From positions 3,782,001 to 3,846,000 of the forward strand of contig NZ_JBBOZQ010000001.1 of the NCBI RefSeq assembly GCF_038008685.1: 64,000 bases of DNA. Direction: 5' to 3'. The first letter of the stretch is position 1, and the number at the start of each line of letters is the position of its first letter. Under the pieces are notes generated by a model. That model worked only from the letters and a program-made list of their open reading frames with translations, did no database searches and had not been told where the DNA came from. Source of the stretch: Lysinibacillus sp. FSL W8-0992. GTDB lineage: Bacteria > Bacillota > Bacilli > Bacillales_A > Planococcaceae. Shown here piece by piece: positions 7,649-16,093 of the stretch. The position numbers and the translations under genes were made by a program.

Positions 7649-8464
7649 ATGAAAAGACTATCATTACCTTTAGTTACAAGCAGTTTTCTTATATCAATGT
7701 TATTTACCCCCGTACTAACGGAAACTGTAAACGCTAAAGAAGTTGATCAGAAAGTAGAATCTACAGTTAAGTTTAATAAAAATCAAAAGAAAAAAGATAA
7801 CACTAATGAAATGGAAGCTAAAAAAGTTGAGACTAAAATTGAATCAGCTAGTCAGTTAAAATCATATTTAAAAGAACAGTACCCAGAATTAATAACCGAA
7901 ATTGTTACAGTAAAATTTGAATACAAGGTGATTGAAAATGATGATTTAAAATTGCCATATGATTATTTTATAAACTATCATTTGTCTCTTTCGCCGTGGG
8001 AATTAAATTTTGAATCTGCAATGAATAAACACTTAAGATCCATTAAATATCAAGATACTGCCAAAGAGGATGTAGCTAAAGCGAGACAACAGCTAAATGA
8101 TTTTATAGAAACAATGGCTAAAGATGTAATAGAAAAAATGCCAAACAAAAAAATACTAGGGCAAAATTACGAGGATTGGTATACATACCCTAATATAAAA
8201 ATAGGTTTGCAGTCATTAAAACAATATAGCTGGACTAATTATGAACCACTTAGTATGAATCATGTTTGGGTTGAACGACCAGAAGATTATGATAATATAA
8301 TGCGGCCAAGCCGTGATCCGTCTTCCCCAACAGTAATTCAATATGATCGTGAAGAACAAGAAAGATACAACTATACTATTGATTATTTTCTTCTAAAATA
8401 TAATGACTTCAAAATTACTGAATTTGGTTGGAGGAAATTTTTAGATGGCTATAATAAATATTAA
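7649..8464 (+). CDS. Secreted protein of unknown function
   Basis: The product is 271 residues with a Sec signal peptide (MKRLSLPLVTSSFLISMLF, cleavage probable after VNA). A Lys/Glu-rich linker (about 30-65) follows, then a globular domain rich in aromatic residues (for example NYHLSLSPWELNF, YEDWYTYPNIKIG, TEFGWRKFLDGY). AAAGGAGG is ideally spaced before the ATG, and a strong terminator follows. I do not recognise the family. It is the third exported protein in the island. Confidence 0.75.
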   Translation: MKRLSLPLVTSSFLISMLFTPVLTETVNAKEVDQKVESTVKFNKNQKKKDNTNEMEAKKVETKIESASQLKSYLKEQYPELITEIVTVKFEYKVIENDDLKLPYDYFINYHLSLSPWELNFESAMNKHLRSIKYQDTAKEDVAKARQQLNDFIETMAKDVIEKMPNKKILGQNYEDWYTYPNIKIGLQSLKQYSWTNYEPLSMNHVWVERPEDYDNIMRPSRDPSSPTVIQYDREEQERYNYTIDYFLLKYNDFKITEFGWRKFLDGYNKY

Positions 8465-8481
8465 TAGTTTAGTTATTAATT

Positions 8482-8510
8482 AGCACCTAATTAGGTGCTT
8501 TTATTTTTTT
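8482..8510 (+). terminator. Terminator of the secreted-protein gene
   Basis: The palindrome AGCACCTAATTAGGTGCT (8482-8499) is followed by a T-rich tract. Confidence 0.85.
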
Positions 8511-8551
8511 AATAAAAGTATTTAAACTTGTACTAAAATCTTTAAACTTCG

Positions 8552-8701
8552 CTATTTCGCGCAATCGTCTTTATAAACCGTAATGCCACCCACTGTTAAG
8601 TCTTTTAGCGTTACCTGTCTGCCATATTCCCGTGACAGAATACTTTCAATGATTGGCAACAACTTTCGTACCTTTTCTTCTGTCATTTTTACAGCCTTCA
8701 T
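8552..8701 (-). CDS. Small protein of unknown function
   Basis: A short minus-strand ORF of 49 residues begins MKAVKMTEEKVRKLLPIIES and continues ILSREYGRQVTLKDLTVGG. AAGGAG lies 8 bases before the ATG, which supports translation. The charged helical N-terminus followed by a beta-rich end has no family I can name. It lies opposite the unknown 8940-9575 gene and could be a regulatory or excision-related accessory, which is a guess from position only. Confidence 0.5.
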   Translation of the reverse strand: MKAVKMTEEKVRKLLPIIESILSREYGRQVTLKDLTVGGITVYKDDCAK

Positions 8702-8939
8702 TCCCCACACTCCTTTTTATCAGAATATGTCGAATAGGCTTGTCACTTTCGTTAAGACAAATTTCAAATTAGATACTTGGCAAACGCTCCTTCTTTCTTA
8801 ATCACTTCTGGGCAGTTTCTCCACAACATACAATTTCCCCGATGTAGTTACTGCCAGACAATATTGAATACCAACTAAATCCAATGTACTATCTCCATTC
8901 GATTCACTTTCTGTTAAAATGATTTTAGAAAGGGAGTGA
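8702..8939. other. Divergent intergenic region with a weak ORF
   Basis: The minus strand holds an open stretch of about 40 codons (ending at 8798 with VVEKLPRSD) that has no ATG-linked ribosome site upstream and may be a remnant. The plus strand ends in AGGGAG before the TTG at 8940. Promoters for both flanking genes are expected here, but I could not fix one. Confidence 0.4.
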
Positions 8940-9575
8940 TTGAAAATAACGACAGTGGAAAAGGAGAAATTGTCTGTCGGTTTGACACAATTTATTGATT
9001 TCACAGTTAGGCAAACAATGTTAGCAAAGATGAATAAAATTACTGAAATTAAAAATCAAGGGGATTATCATCCAGTAAAAGATCATTGGAAACAATTAAG
9101 AGAACGAATTAAATTATGCTATGAGAAAAATCAATCTCTAGAAAATTTAGATTCGTTGCTGACTGAAGTTCATGAGAGAAAAATTAATTCCTATACCCAA
9201 GCAATAAAGGCATTTAAAAAATTTACTCGTAAAAAGGAAATTAAATGGTTTGATCCACCTAAATCACTGTGGACATCTACTAATGGTTTAGTTGTTCGTT
9301 CGTCTCCCGAATTAGGTTTAATTATTGATGGCATACCTCACTTAATAAAATTGTTTTTTAAAGGGAACACTGAAAAAATTAATGAACGGAACATTCAACC
9401 AATCCTCACTTTAATGTTAGAAGCACAATGTAATGACCCTACCCCATCAAATATTGTATATGCTGTGTTAAACGTTAAAACAGCTAAATTACATGTAGCT
9501 ACTCAAACAGACCCGAAAATTCTTCAAGCACTCCAGCTAGAAGCACAAACATACGAAAATATTTGGAGAAATTAA
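8940..9575 (+). CDS. Unknown protein upstream of the recombinase
   Basis: The 211-residue product has a helical, Lys/Glu-rich N-terminal half and a C-terminal domain with SPELGLIIDGIPHLIKLFFK, followed by NERNIQPILTLMLEAQ. The Asp..Ile-Lys-Leu..Lys spacing is loosely like PD-(D/E)XK nuclease cores and I think similar blocks occur in other bacterial hypothetical proteins, but I cannot assign a family. The start is a TTG with AGGGAG only 3 bases upstream, so a different start is possible. It lies 340 bp before the serine recombinase, on the same strand. Confidence 0.65.
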   Translation: MKITTVEKEKLSVGLTQFIDFTVRQTMLAKMNKITEIKNQGDYHPVKDHWKQLRERIKLCYEKNQSLENLDSLLTEVHERKINSYTQAIKAFKKFTRKKEIKWFDPPKSLWTSTNGLVVRSSPELGLIIDGIPHLIKLFFKGNTEKINERNIQPILTLMLEAQCNDPTPSNIVYAVLNVKTAKLHVATQTDPKILQALQLEAQTYENIWRN

Positions 9576-9596
9576 GCGTCTAATCCATTTCATTTT

Positions 9597-9788
9597 TTAA
9601 AACATATATAATTTGTGCGCATTGCTTACACTTCCCTCACTACACCCATTACCCAATTTAACAAATGCAATAATCCAACCTTTTTTCATGCTTGCTGAAG
9701 CTGGTGCCATTACCATACGACTGTTGTTTAATTGACTAAAGGCTAGAGCCTGAACATATAACAGGCTCTTCCTGTCATCAAAATTCAT
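9597..9788 (-). CDS. Weakly supported small ORF
   Basis: A 63-codon minus-strand ORF (MNFDDRKSLLYVQALAFSQL and on). The only upstream purine stretch is a weak AGTAGCGG, and an inverted repeat AGAGCCTG/CAGGCTCT (about 9743-9768) lies inside it. The residue mix looks protein-like, but no family is recognised. It fills the gap between 9575 and 9914, in which I see nothing else. Confidence 0.25.
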   Translation of the reverse strand: MNFDDRKSLLYVQALAFSQLNNSRMVMAPASASMKKGWIIAFVKLGNGCSEGSVSNAHKLYMF

Positions 9789-9913
9789 ATCCGCTACTTG
9801 AAATGATAAAAATTTTTATTCTAAATCCAAACATCCATATACATATAAAAGTATTATTTCTATAGCTAGCAAAATATATAAAAGAAAGGAAGTATAGAAG
9901 GAGTGAAATACTT

Positions 9914-11341
9914 ATGAAATGCGTCATCTATGTTCGAGTCAGCACGGAAGAACAGGCTAAACATGGGTTTTCAATTGCTGCGCAAATTGAAAAATTGGAA
10001 GCTTATTGTGTTTCTCAAGGATGGGAAATCGTTGAGGAGCCCTACATCGATGATGGGTATTCTGCTAAAGATTTAAATAGGCCATATTTTCAGGCTATGG
10101 TTGAGCGCATTCAGCAAGGCGGTATTGATGTCCTTCTTGTATATAAGCTTGATCGCTTAACTCGCTCTGTCCCTGATCTTCATACAATTTTAGCTGAGTT
10201 AGAGCAATACGAATGTAAATTTAAATCCGCTACAGAAGTTTACGATACGACAAATGCAATGGGACGTTTATTTATTACACTTGTTGCTGCGATTGCACAG
10301 TGGGAACGTGAAAATACAGCAGAACGTGTGCGTTTTGGAATGGAGAAGAAAGTAAAATTAGGTCACTGGAAAGGTGGCACGCCCCCCCTCGGCTACCAAG
10401 TAGTAGATGGTGAATTAGTTATCGATGAAGCAGAGGCTCAAATTGTGAAGGATATATTTAAGTTAGCAAGATCATTGGGGTTTTATTCCCTTGCCCGTCA
10501 ATTAACGAATAAAGGAATCCCCACTCGAAAAGGCGGACAATGGCATGTCGATAGTGTGCGAGATATTGCCAATAATCCGACGTACGCTGGTTATTTAATG
10601 TTTAGCTCTAATCCGAAAGACATAAAAAAGCCTCCTCGTGAGCGGGTACTATTTGAAGGCAATCATAAACGCATTATAGATCGCGATGAATTTTGGGAGC
10701 TACAAGATTTGTTAGAAAAGCGCAAAATCTTAGGAGGGAAACGAGAATCGAGCAATTACTATTTTTCCTCGCTATTAAAATGTGCACGGTGTGGGCATGC
10801 GATGTCGGGGCACAAAGCCGGTAAGAAAAAAACGTATCGATGTTCCGGAAAGAAAGCTGGAAAAGCTTGTACCAGTCATATGATTTTAGAAAGCAATTTA
10901 GTGCAAACCCTCTTAGCAAAATGGGATGACTTAGTAGGTGGACATTTTCAAAGTAATGAAGGAGACGCCACATTTCCTATGGCACAACTTTCCGCATTAC
11001 AACAAGAATTATCCATTGTTCAAAAACTTTCTCACAAGAAGAAGACAATGTTTGAGCATGATGTTATCGGGATTGATGAGTTAATTCATGAAAGTGAAAA
11101 GCTTCGTAACAAAGAAAAAGAGATTCAAGAAAAGCTAAAAAAATTACAGCACCAGGATCAGCGTCAACATATAGAAATCCGGACTGTTATCCGCAATATT
11201 GATACACTATGGTTGAATGCCGATGATAACGAACGTAAACAATTAATGACCACCATCTTTGAGCAAATTATCGTTGATACAAAGGATGATTATACGAGCA
11301 GTAAACAAGCAAGAGAAATTATAATTGTTGCAGCTAAATAA
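9914..11341 (+). CDS. Large serine recombinase (island integrase)
   Basis: The 475-residue protein has the full large-serine-recombinase layout: an N-terminal resolvase domain (1-150) with catalytic Ser in YVRVSTEEQ, the YKLDRLTRS arginine block and ERENTAERVRFGM, the start of helix E; a recombinase domain (about 160-270, GTPPLGYQV, ANNPTYAGYLM); a zinc ribbon with CARCGHAM and YRCSGKKAGKAC (about 293-325); and a coiled-coil C-terminus (about 355-420). Such enzymes join attP and attB, and excise with a directionality factor. The gene ends 21 bp from the right att core, the usual arrangement. AAGGAG lies 10 bases before the ATG. Confidence 0.97.
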   Translation: MKCVIYVRVSTEEQAKHGFSIAAQIEKLEAYCVSQGWEIVEEPYIDDGYSAKDLNRPYFQAMVERIQQGGIDVLLVYKLDRLTRSVPDLHTILAELEQYECKFKSATEVYDTTNAMGRLFITLVAAIAQWERENTAERVRFGMEKKVKLGHWKGGTPPLGYQVVDGELVIDEAEAQIVKDIFKLARSLGFYSLARQLTNKGIPTRKGGQWHVDSVRDIANNPTYAGYLMFSSNPKDIKKPPRERVLFEGNHKRIIDRDEFWELQDLLEKRKILGGKRESSNYYFSSLLKCARCGHAMSGHKAGKKKTYRCSGKKAGKACTSHMILESNLVQTLLAKWDDLVGGHFQSNEGDATFPMAQLSALQQELSIVQKLSHKKKTMFEHDVIGIDELIHESEKLRNKEKEIQEKLKKLQHQDQRQHIEIRTVIRNIDTLWLNADDNERKQLMTTIFEQIIVDTKDDYTSSKQAREIIIVAAK

Positions 11342-11388
11342 TATGTCTTTTATTGGTGGCAGTACACTTATACCATGGGCGCTCATTC
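11341..11388. other. attR of the island
   Basis: The core GTACAC is at 11362-11367, in the same reading frame of the permease as the left copy. Bases 11341-11361, on the island side, form the second half of the reconstructed attP, matching the inverted 2425-2445 at 16 of 21 positions (outermost nine, ATATGTCTT, all match). Confidence 0.8.
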
Positions 11389-11498
11389 CCGCAGCTGCTA
11401 TTTGTAACGTCAGTCCATTTGAGCTTGCACGGCGTAATTTATTGCCTGTAGCGATAGGACTTCTTGTCACAACCATTGTTGCGTTATTTTTAATTTAA
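11364..11498 (+). pseudogene. Permease, 3' part
   Basis: Codons from 11364 read TLIPWALIPAAAIC and continue to a final transmembrane helix ending IVALFLI and stop. This is the expected C-terminus after IWVGGG of the 1158-2423 fragment, and the join is in frame. An ATG at 11343 could start a 51-residue remnant, but there is no ribosome site. Without excision the two halves probably give no functional transporter, because at least one conserved loop and the last helix are missing from the 5' product. Confidence 0.85.
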
Positions 11499-11540
11499 TA
11501 TCGAGAATAAAATCAAAACTGATTATATGTTTTTCGGCAC

Positions 11541-11573
11541 AAGGCATCGAGAAGTTTAACTTGATGCCTTTTA
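11541..11573 (+). terminator. Permease terminator
   Basis: AAGGCATCGAG (11541-11551) and CTTGATGCCTT (11560-11570) form an 11-bp stem with one G-U pair, followed by TTATT. It lies 42 bp after the permease stop, so it belongs to the interrupted gene. Confidence 0.75.
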
Positions 11574-11875
11574 TTCTGTTTATTGGAGCATAGGCTACGT
11601 TACTGTCTCCAGTAGCCTGCACAGTAAATCCCCTCACGGAAATCCACAGCAATTCACCTTACATAATTCTTCGTAGTAAAAAATATTGATTTCATCTAAA
11701 TCGCCTTGTTACTTAACAAACGAATAATATTATCATATTCATATAATAATTTCATTAGCTTTTTACTGTACATCTGTTTAAAAATATATTATATTTTTTG
11801 ATAATGTTCTCACATTGATAACATTTGATTTTTTCCATTGATACCATCTCTTTTCTTCAGATAGGGGGCTCGATT
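11574..11875. other. Intergenic region before the ArsR-like gene
   Basis: No gene is supportable here. AT-rich sequence around 11775-11830 contains TGATAATGTT and TTGATAACATT, an imperfect dyad that could be an operator for the downstream winged-helix regulator. I could not place a convincing -35/-10 pair. Confidence 0.35.
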
Positions 11876-12412
11876 ATGCTTAATAAAGCGGAGGTTTTAA
11901 TGCATCCTGTAAGAATGAAAATTTTACAGGCACTGATGCATAATACAGAAGAAGGTTTAAGTACGTTAGAGATGATTTCTTTAATTAAAGATGTACCGCA
12001 AGCTACTTTATATCGCCATATTCAAATATTAATGGATGAAAACATTATTCAAATTGTAAAAGAACGCAAAGTACGTTCTGTTACGGAAAAATTTTATGCT
12101 TTAAATGAGGGAGCAGCAAAAATAGATGCAGAGGAGTGGTCCAAGCTAACGAAAAAGCAAAAACTCAACTATATTTCCTACTATCAACTAGCATTACTGT
12201 CTCAATATCAAAATTATTTAAACTTATTTGAAGAAGATTGCGTCGAGGATACAGCTACTTTTTCATTACTTGACTTATCTTTAACAAAGGAACAGTTTAA
12301 CAACTTTCAAAATGATTTAAATGATTTATTAACGAGATACTATAATATGTCCGATTCAAGCAATAAGACTGAAACAAAAACAATTGCATTAAATATTATT
12401 CCAAAATCTTAA
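11876..12412 (+). CDS. ArsR-like winged-helix transcriptional regulator
   Basis: The 178-residue protein has a helix-turn-helix near the N-terminus (LMHPVRMKILQALM, then ATLYRHIQILMDENIIQIV, the recognition helix and wing), a pattern of ArsR/HTH_20 regulators, and a C-terminal helical half. The start is the ATG at 11876 with AGGGGG 7 bases upstream; an upstream in-frame start at 11825 has no ribosome site. It precedes a YitT gene on the same strand by about 60 bp and may control it. No metal-binding cysteines of the classic ArsR type are seen. Confidence 0.8.
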   Translation: MLNKAEVLMHPVRMKILQALMHNTEEGLSTLEMISLIKDVPQATLYRHIQILMDENIIQIVKERKVRSVTEKFYALNEGAAKIDAEEWSKLTKKQKLNYISYYQLALLSQYQNYLNLFEEDCVEDTATFSLLDLSLTKEQFNNFQNDLNDLLTRYYNMSDSSNKTETKTIALNIIPKS

Positions 12413-12469
12413 GTAACAATTTCTAGGCAAGATAACTGGATTTAAATTGTAAAGAAATGGAGAAGATTT

Positions 12470-13330
12470 ATGAAAAAAGGCAAGTCAGTTGAAAATATAA
12501 GAAAATTTATCATGATTATTATCGGCGCAATCATCGCAGCATATGGACTGGAAGCGGTATTAATACCGAACAATGTTATTGATGGCGGCGTAACAGGTAT
12601 TAGTATTATGGGTGCCCACTTATTCGGCATTCCGTTAGGGGTGCTACTCTTTGTACTTAATATCCCGTTTATTTATATTGGCTACAAACAAGTAGGAAAA
12701 ACATTTGCATTAATGAGTAGTACTGGGATAGCTGCTTTATCGATTTCCACAGTTCTTTTACATGATGTTAAAACAATTTTAGGTCCAGAAGATCCTTTAT
12801 TAATTGTCTTATCAGGTGGTATGTTACTCGGAATTGGAATAGGTATTGTCTTACGTAACGGTGGTGCATTAGATGGCTCTGAAGTGTTAGCCGTACTATT
12901 ATCACGTAAAATTCCGTTTTCAGTCGGAGATATTATATTATTTATTAATGCCTTTATCTTCTTAGGTGCAAGCTTTATTTTCGGATTAGAAAGTGCATTA
13001 TATTCAGCCTTAACGTACTATATTGCGAAAAACGTTATTGATATTATTCAAGTTGGTTTAGAAAAATCAAAAGATGTCCGCGTTGTCAGTGCCAAATCTG
13101 AGGAGATTGGTGATGCCATTCAAGCTCGTCTAGGTCGTGGTGTAACTTATACACAAGGGCGCGGCGGCTTTTCAAACGAACCAACCGAAATTTTAAACTG
13201 TGTCATTAACCGTATGGAAGAAAATAAGCTTGTGACAATTATTAAAGATATTGATAGCAGTGCTTTTGTCGTTATTTCTGATGTTTCAGAAGTTCGCGGT
13301 GGGAATTTCAAAAAACGAGATATTCACTAA
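12470..13330 (+). CDS. YitT-family membrane protein
   Basis: The 286-residue protein has five to six transmembrane segments in the first 200 residues with the YitT hallmarks (LIPNNVIDGGVTGIS, GGALDGSEVLA) and a C-terminal soluble DUF2179-type domain (RGVTYTQGRGGFS, VITR-like NCVINRMEE, AFVVISDVSEVRGGNF). The biochemical role of the family is not settled; several paralogues per genome are common in Bacillaceae. TGGAGA precedes the ATG, and a strong terminator follows. Confidence 0.92.
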   Translation: MKKGKSVENIRKFIMIIIGAIIAAYGLEAVLIPNNVIDGGVTGISIMGAHLFGIPLGVLLFVLNIPFIYIGYKQVGKTFALMSSTGIAALSISTVLLHDVKTILGPEDPLLIVLSGGMLLGIGIGIVLRNGGALDGSEVLAVLLSRKIPFSVGDIILFINAFIFLGASFIFGLESALYSALTYYIAKNVIDIIQVGLEKSKDVRVVSAKSEEIGDAIQARLGRGVTYTQGRGGFSNEPTEILNCVINRMEENKLVTIIKDIDSSAFVVISDVSEVRGGNFKKRDIH

Positions 13331-13336
13331 TACTAG

Positions 13337-13372
13337 AAGTAAGCAAGTGTCATTACTTGCTTACTTCTTTTT
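13337..13372 (+). terminator. Terminator after the YitT gene
   Basis: AAGTAAGCAAGT (13337-13348) and ACTTGCTTACTT (13355-13366) form a perfect 12-bp stem with a 6-base loop, followed by CTTTTTATT. Confidence 0.9.
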
Positions 13373-13382
13373 ATTGATTGCA

Positions 13383-14561
13383 TTAAAGTGAGTTCGCTAT
13401 TACTTTTTCATATTTTATACCTTTTATTAGGCATAACGCACCTACTAATACAACAGCTGATGCACCTATTAACGCATATTGATAACTGTCTGTATAGTTG
13501 GCCAATATTCCTGCGAGTGAAGGTCCAAGCAATTGCCCTAGCGCATAGCCTGCTGTTAAAAAACCTAATATTTTATGACTATTCATAGGGACAATTTGCT
13601 TTGCTAAAGTAGTTGCTACTGTTGTAATCCCCATAAATGTAGCACCGAACACAAAAGCACTTGTATAAAGTGTAACAGTATTTGTTGTAAATGCTGGTAG
13701 GACAATGCCAAATGTCTGCAACAACATAGCTATGAATAATGTTTTTACATAACCCCAACGTTGTGCGAGTTTTGACCAAATAAAGCAAGATGGAATTGCT
13801 GCAATCCCAACGACAAACCATACAAAGACTGCATCTCCCTGAAAGCTTGTTGATTCTTTTGCAATGGATACAATGAAAGTTCCAGTAATAATATAGCCGA
13901 GTCCTTCTAGACTATAGGCAAGTACTAGCCATTTTATCCAACTTGTCGGTATGGATGTTCGTATTACAGTAGCTTCACTAGGTTCCTGTTGTGTGTTAGG
14001 TATAATTGGCTTTATAAAAGCTACAATGAAGATTAGCAAGATACTACTGAATAAGGCTAAGGCAATCCAAGTACCATACCAGTTAAATAAAGCTTGTATT
14101 GGTGATACAATTAAAGCACTTAAGGCAATCCCTATTCCAACACCACTATAAAAAATACCTGATAAGTGTGATTTCCTGCTATTAGCTAATTGATCAAGCA
14201 CTAGACTTGCAGCAACGACAAAAATAAAGGCACTCATTACACCAGAAATAAACCGAAGCACATACCAAACAAAAATTGCATCAGTGCACCCCATTAAACC
14301 AGTTGTTACAATACTCATAACTAATGCTAGTTGTAAGAAGGGAATCCGTTTCTCTTGTATTTGTAGACGGCCAACAATAATTGCACCTACAAAATAGCCT
14401 AAATAGTTGCTCGTAGCTAAAAAACCTGCAGTTGCTCGACTAAATGCAAATGCTTCCTGCATGTACGGTAAAATGACCGTATACGAAAAACGACTAATGC
14501 CCATTGCAACAATGAATGCAAATACTCCTCCTATTAAATAATGAATTGTTTGCTTGTTCAT
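13383..14561 (-). CDS. YbfB/YjiJ-family MFS transporter
   Basis: The 392-residue transporter has twelve predicted membrane helices. The N-terminal FIVAMGISRFSYTVILPYM is the signature of the YbfB/YjiJ (MFS_4) branch, and SNYLGYFVGA and GYALGQLLGP lie in the expected helices. Substrates of this branch are unknown. The start is the ATG at 14561 with GGGAGGGG upstream; an upstream GTG extension adds only eight residues and lacks a ribosome site. It is divergent from a LysR regulator, a classic control pair. A close paralogue is at 23832-25025. Confidence 0.9.
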   Translation of the reverse strand: MNKQTIHYLIGGVFAFIVAMGISRFSYTVILPYMQEAFAFSRATAGFLATSNYLGYFVGAIIVGRLQIQEKRIPFLQLALVMSIVTTGLMGCTDAIFVWYVLRFISGVMSAFIFVVAASLVLDQLANSRKSHLSGIFYSGVGIGIALSALIVSPIQALFNWYGTWIALALFSSILLIFIVAFIKPIIPNTQQEPSEATVIRTSIPTSWIKWLVLAYSLEGLGYIITGTFIVSIAKESTSFQGDAVFVWFVVGIAAIPSCFIWSKLAQRWGYVKTLFIAMLLQTFGIVLPAFTTNTVTLYTSAFVFGATFMGITTVATTLAKQIVPMNSHKILGFLTAGYALGQLLGPSLAGILANYTDSYQYALIGASAVVLVGALCLIKGIKYEKVIANSL

Positions 14562-14666
14562 ATTTCCCCTCCCTCTCACATTCACTATAACTAATATTTT
14601 GGTATCACAAATAGACCGGATTATTTATAATAGATATCAAATAAATTGATAGCTGGAGGAAATATC

Positions 14667-15548
14667 TTGAATTTTAATGATTTATTTATTTTTCGAACAG
14701 TCGTACAAGCGGGAAGTTTTTCTAAGGCAGCCGCAGAACTCAATTACTCACAATCTAATATTTCAATGAAAATACAAAATCTTGAAGAATTATATAATGT
14801 AACATTTTTTTATCGTGGACATCGTGGGATTCGTTTAACACCTAAAGGAGAACAATTTTATGAAATCGTCTTAAAAATGTTACATCTGTATGATAAATCC
14901 TTTGAAATGCTCCATGATACGGGAGAACAAAAAGGTTTTCTGCGTATTGGTTCAATGGAAACTACTGCTGCACTACATTTACCAACACTTTTAACTAAAT
15001 TTCATAAGTCATATGCACAGATAGAGTTAACAATTTTAACGAGTACATCGATGGAGAATATTAAACGATTAGAAAATTATGAGTTAGATGGTGCATTTGT
15101 TACAGGGCCTGTTTATAAAGAGCATATTTTAGCAAAGGAATTTATTAATGAGGAGCTTGTAATCATTTCGTCAAACGTGCATAAACGAATTGAAAAATTG
15201 CGCGATATAGAAAATTGCACACTTATTACTTTCCGTCACGGCTGCTCTTATCGGGCTATTTTAGAACATTGGTTACATGAAGACAGTGTGCAACCACAGA
15301 AAAGAATGGAGTTTGGAACACTTGATGGAATTATAGGCTGTGTAGCTGCCGGACTTGGGGTAACGCTCCTGCCACGTGCGATTGCAGAAAAATATCTGGC
15401 TACGCAGCCACTCGCCATTCATGTACTGGCAACAAAGCAAACACAAATCCCTACTTGGTTCATTTATCGTCAAGATGATTTTCAACCACCTGCGCTAACA
15501 TATTTCATTGAATCGATTGGAGCGTACCAACAGCTTAGACAGCTGTAA
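14667..15548 (+). CDS. LysR-family transcriptional regulator
   Basis: The 293-residue protein has an N-terminal LysR helix-turn-helix (NFNDLFIFRTVVQAGSFSKA, then AELNYSQSNISMKIQNLEE) and a C-terminal substrate-binding domain with GTLDGIIGCVAAGLGVTLLP. The start is a TTG at 14667 with GGAGG 7 bases upstream. The divergent MFS gene begins about 105 bp away, so it is the most likely target. The effector is unknown. Confidence 0.92.
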   Translation: MNFNDLFIFRTVVQAGSFSKAAAELNYSQSNISMKIQNLEELYNVTFFYRGHRGIRLTPKGEQFYEIVLKMLHLYDKSFEMLHDTGEQKGFLRIGSMETTAALHLPTLLTKFHKSYAQIELTILTSTSMENIKRLENYELDGAFVTGPVYKEHILAKEFINEELVIISSNVHKRIEKLRDIENCTLITFRHGCSYRAILEHWLHEDSVQPQKRMEFGTLDGIIGCVAAGLGVTLLPRAIAEKYLATQPLAIHVLATKQTQIPTWFIYRQDDFQPPALTYFIESIGAYQQLRQL

Positions 15549-15572
15549 AAATTGCCGATAATGACAGCCTCC

Positions 15573-15686
15573 AAAGACTGAGAAATAATAGATGAAGATA
15601 CTATTTTTAACAGGCTAAACTATACCAAACATCATGCGATTGCTAGCTATGATATCAATTCCCAAGGCTACTTCACGACAATTTAA
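15573..15686 (+). pseudogene. Short gene remnant
   Basis: An open frame of about 32 codons without a start (reading NRLNYTKHHAIASYDINSQG, then YFTTI and stop) lies between the LysR gene and the next small gene. It looks coding in residue mix but has no initiation signal, so I treat it as a degenerate fragment. Confidence 0.3.
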
Positions 15687-15751
15687 GCGGAAAAAGCTAT
15701 ACTAAATATAGTTATGAAACATTTTGAATTTACGTTATGAAGGAGAACTAA

Positions 15752-16063
15752 ATGGACTTATTTATCGCTAGTGATCGCCAATTGCCAATCCGTTATTATG
15801 TAAATGAAGCTATTTGGATTCGCCGTGGTTGTTTTTCACCACCGCAATTAACATTGCCCTTTTTTGTGGAAGTTGAAATTAAGAACAGCTACAATTTACC
15901 AATTATCACTCAATATATTCGAGAATTCCAATGTCAATATAAGTACACTGAAATGCAAATTTTAATTAAGGACCAAACTATATTGGCTGAAATGCATGAT
16001 ATGCTCACTGAGCAGTTACTGAGCAATCACATGGTTTCCATACACCCACTTTTACCTAAGTAA
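15752..16063 (+). CDS. Conserved-looking small protein, unknown
   Basis: The 103-residue soluble protein has no signal peptide or membrane segment. GAAGGAG lies 6 bases before the ATG, so it is likely translated. Recognisable blocks are QLPIRYYVNEAIWIRRGCF and FFVEVEIKNSYNLPIITQYI. I do not recognise the family. It is convergent with a Nudix gene. Confidence 0.6.
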   Translation: MDLFIASDRQLPIRYYVNEAIWIRRGCFSPPQLTLPFFVEVEIKNSYNLPIITQYIREFQCQYKYTEMQILIKDQTILAEMHDMLTEQLLSNHMVSIHPLLPK

Positions 16064-16093
16064 TTATTAAAAAGGTAACATATCGAGATTCGT

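Larger units (their letters stand above)
2421..11365. mobile_element. Serine-recombinase genomic island, about 8.94 kb
   Basis: The element lies between att cores at 2419-2424 and 11362-11367 and interrupts a permease ORF whose two halves are in frame when joined. Its recombinase gene ends 21 bp from the right core. No terminase, capsid, relaxase, T4SS or replication genes are visible, so it looks like a compact cargo island that depends on its own recombinase for movement. In order it carries: HicB/HicA, a secreted paralogue, an Ltp-type membrane protein, a small membrane protein, the second secreted paralogue, a CatB-type acetyltransferase with leader, a secreted protein, small ORFs, an unknown 211-residue protein and the recombinase. 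Confidence 0.85.

Noticed and set aside
10674-10973. Minus-strand ORF within the recombinase
   Set aside because: It overlaps the recombinase coding region and lacks any initiation signal.
2442-11345. ATATG shared by both island ends as the recombination core
   Set aside because: The two copies are in different reading frames relative to the permease and do not restore it. They belong to the inverted outer arms of attP; the GTACAC core does restore the frame.
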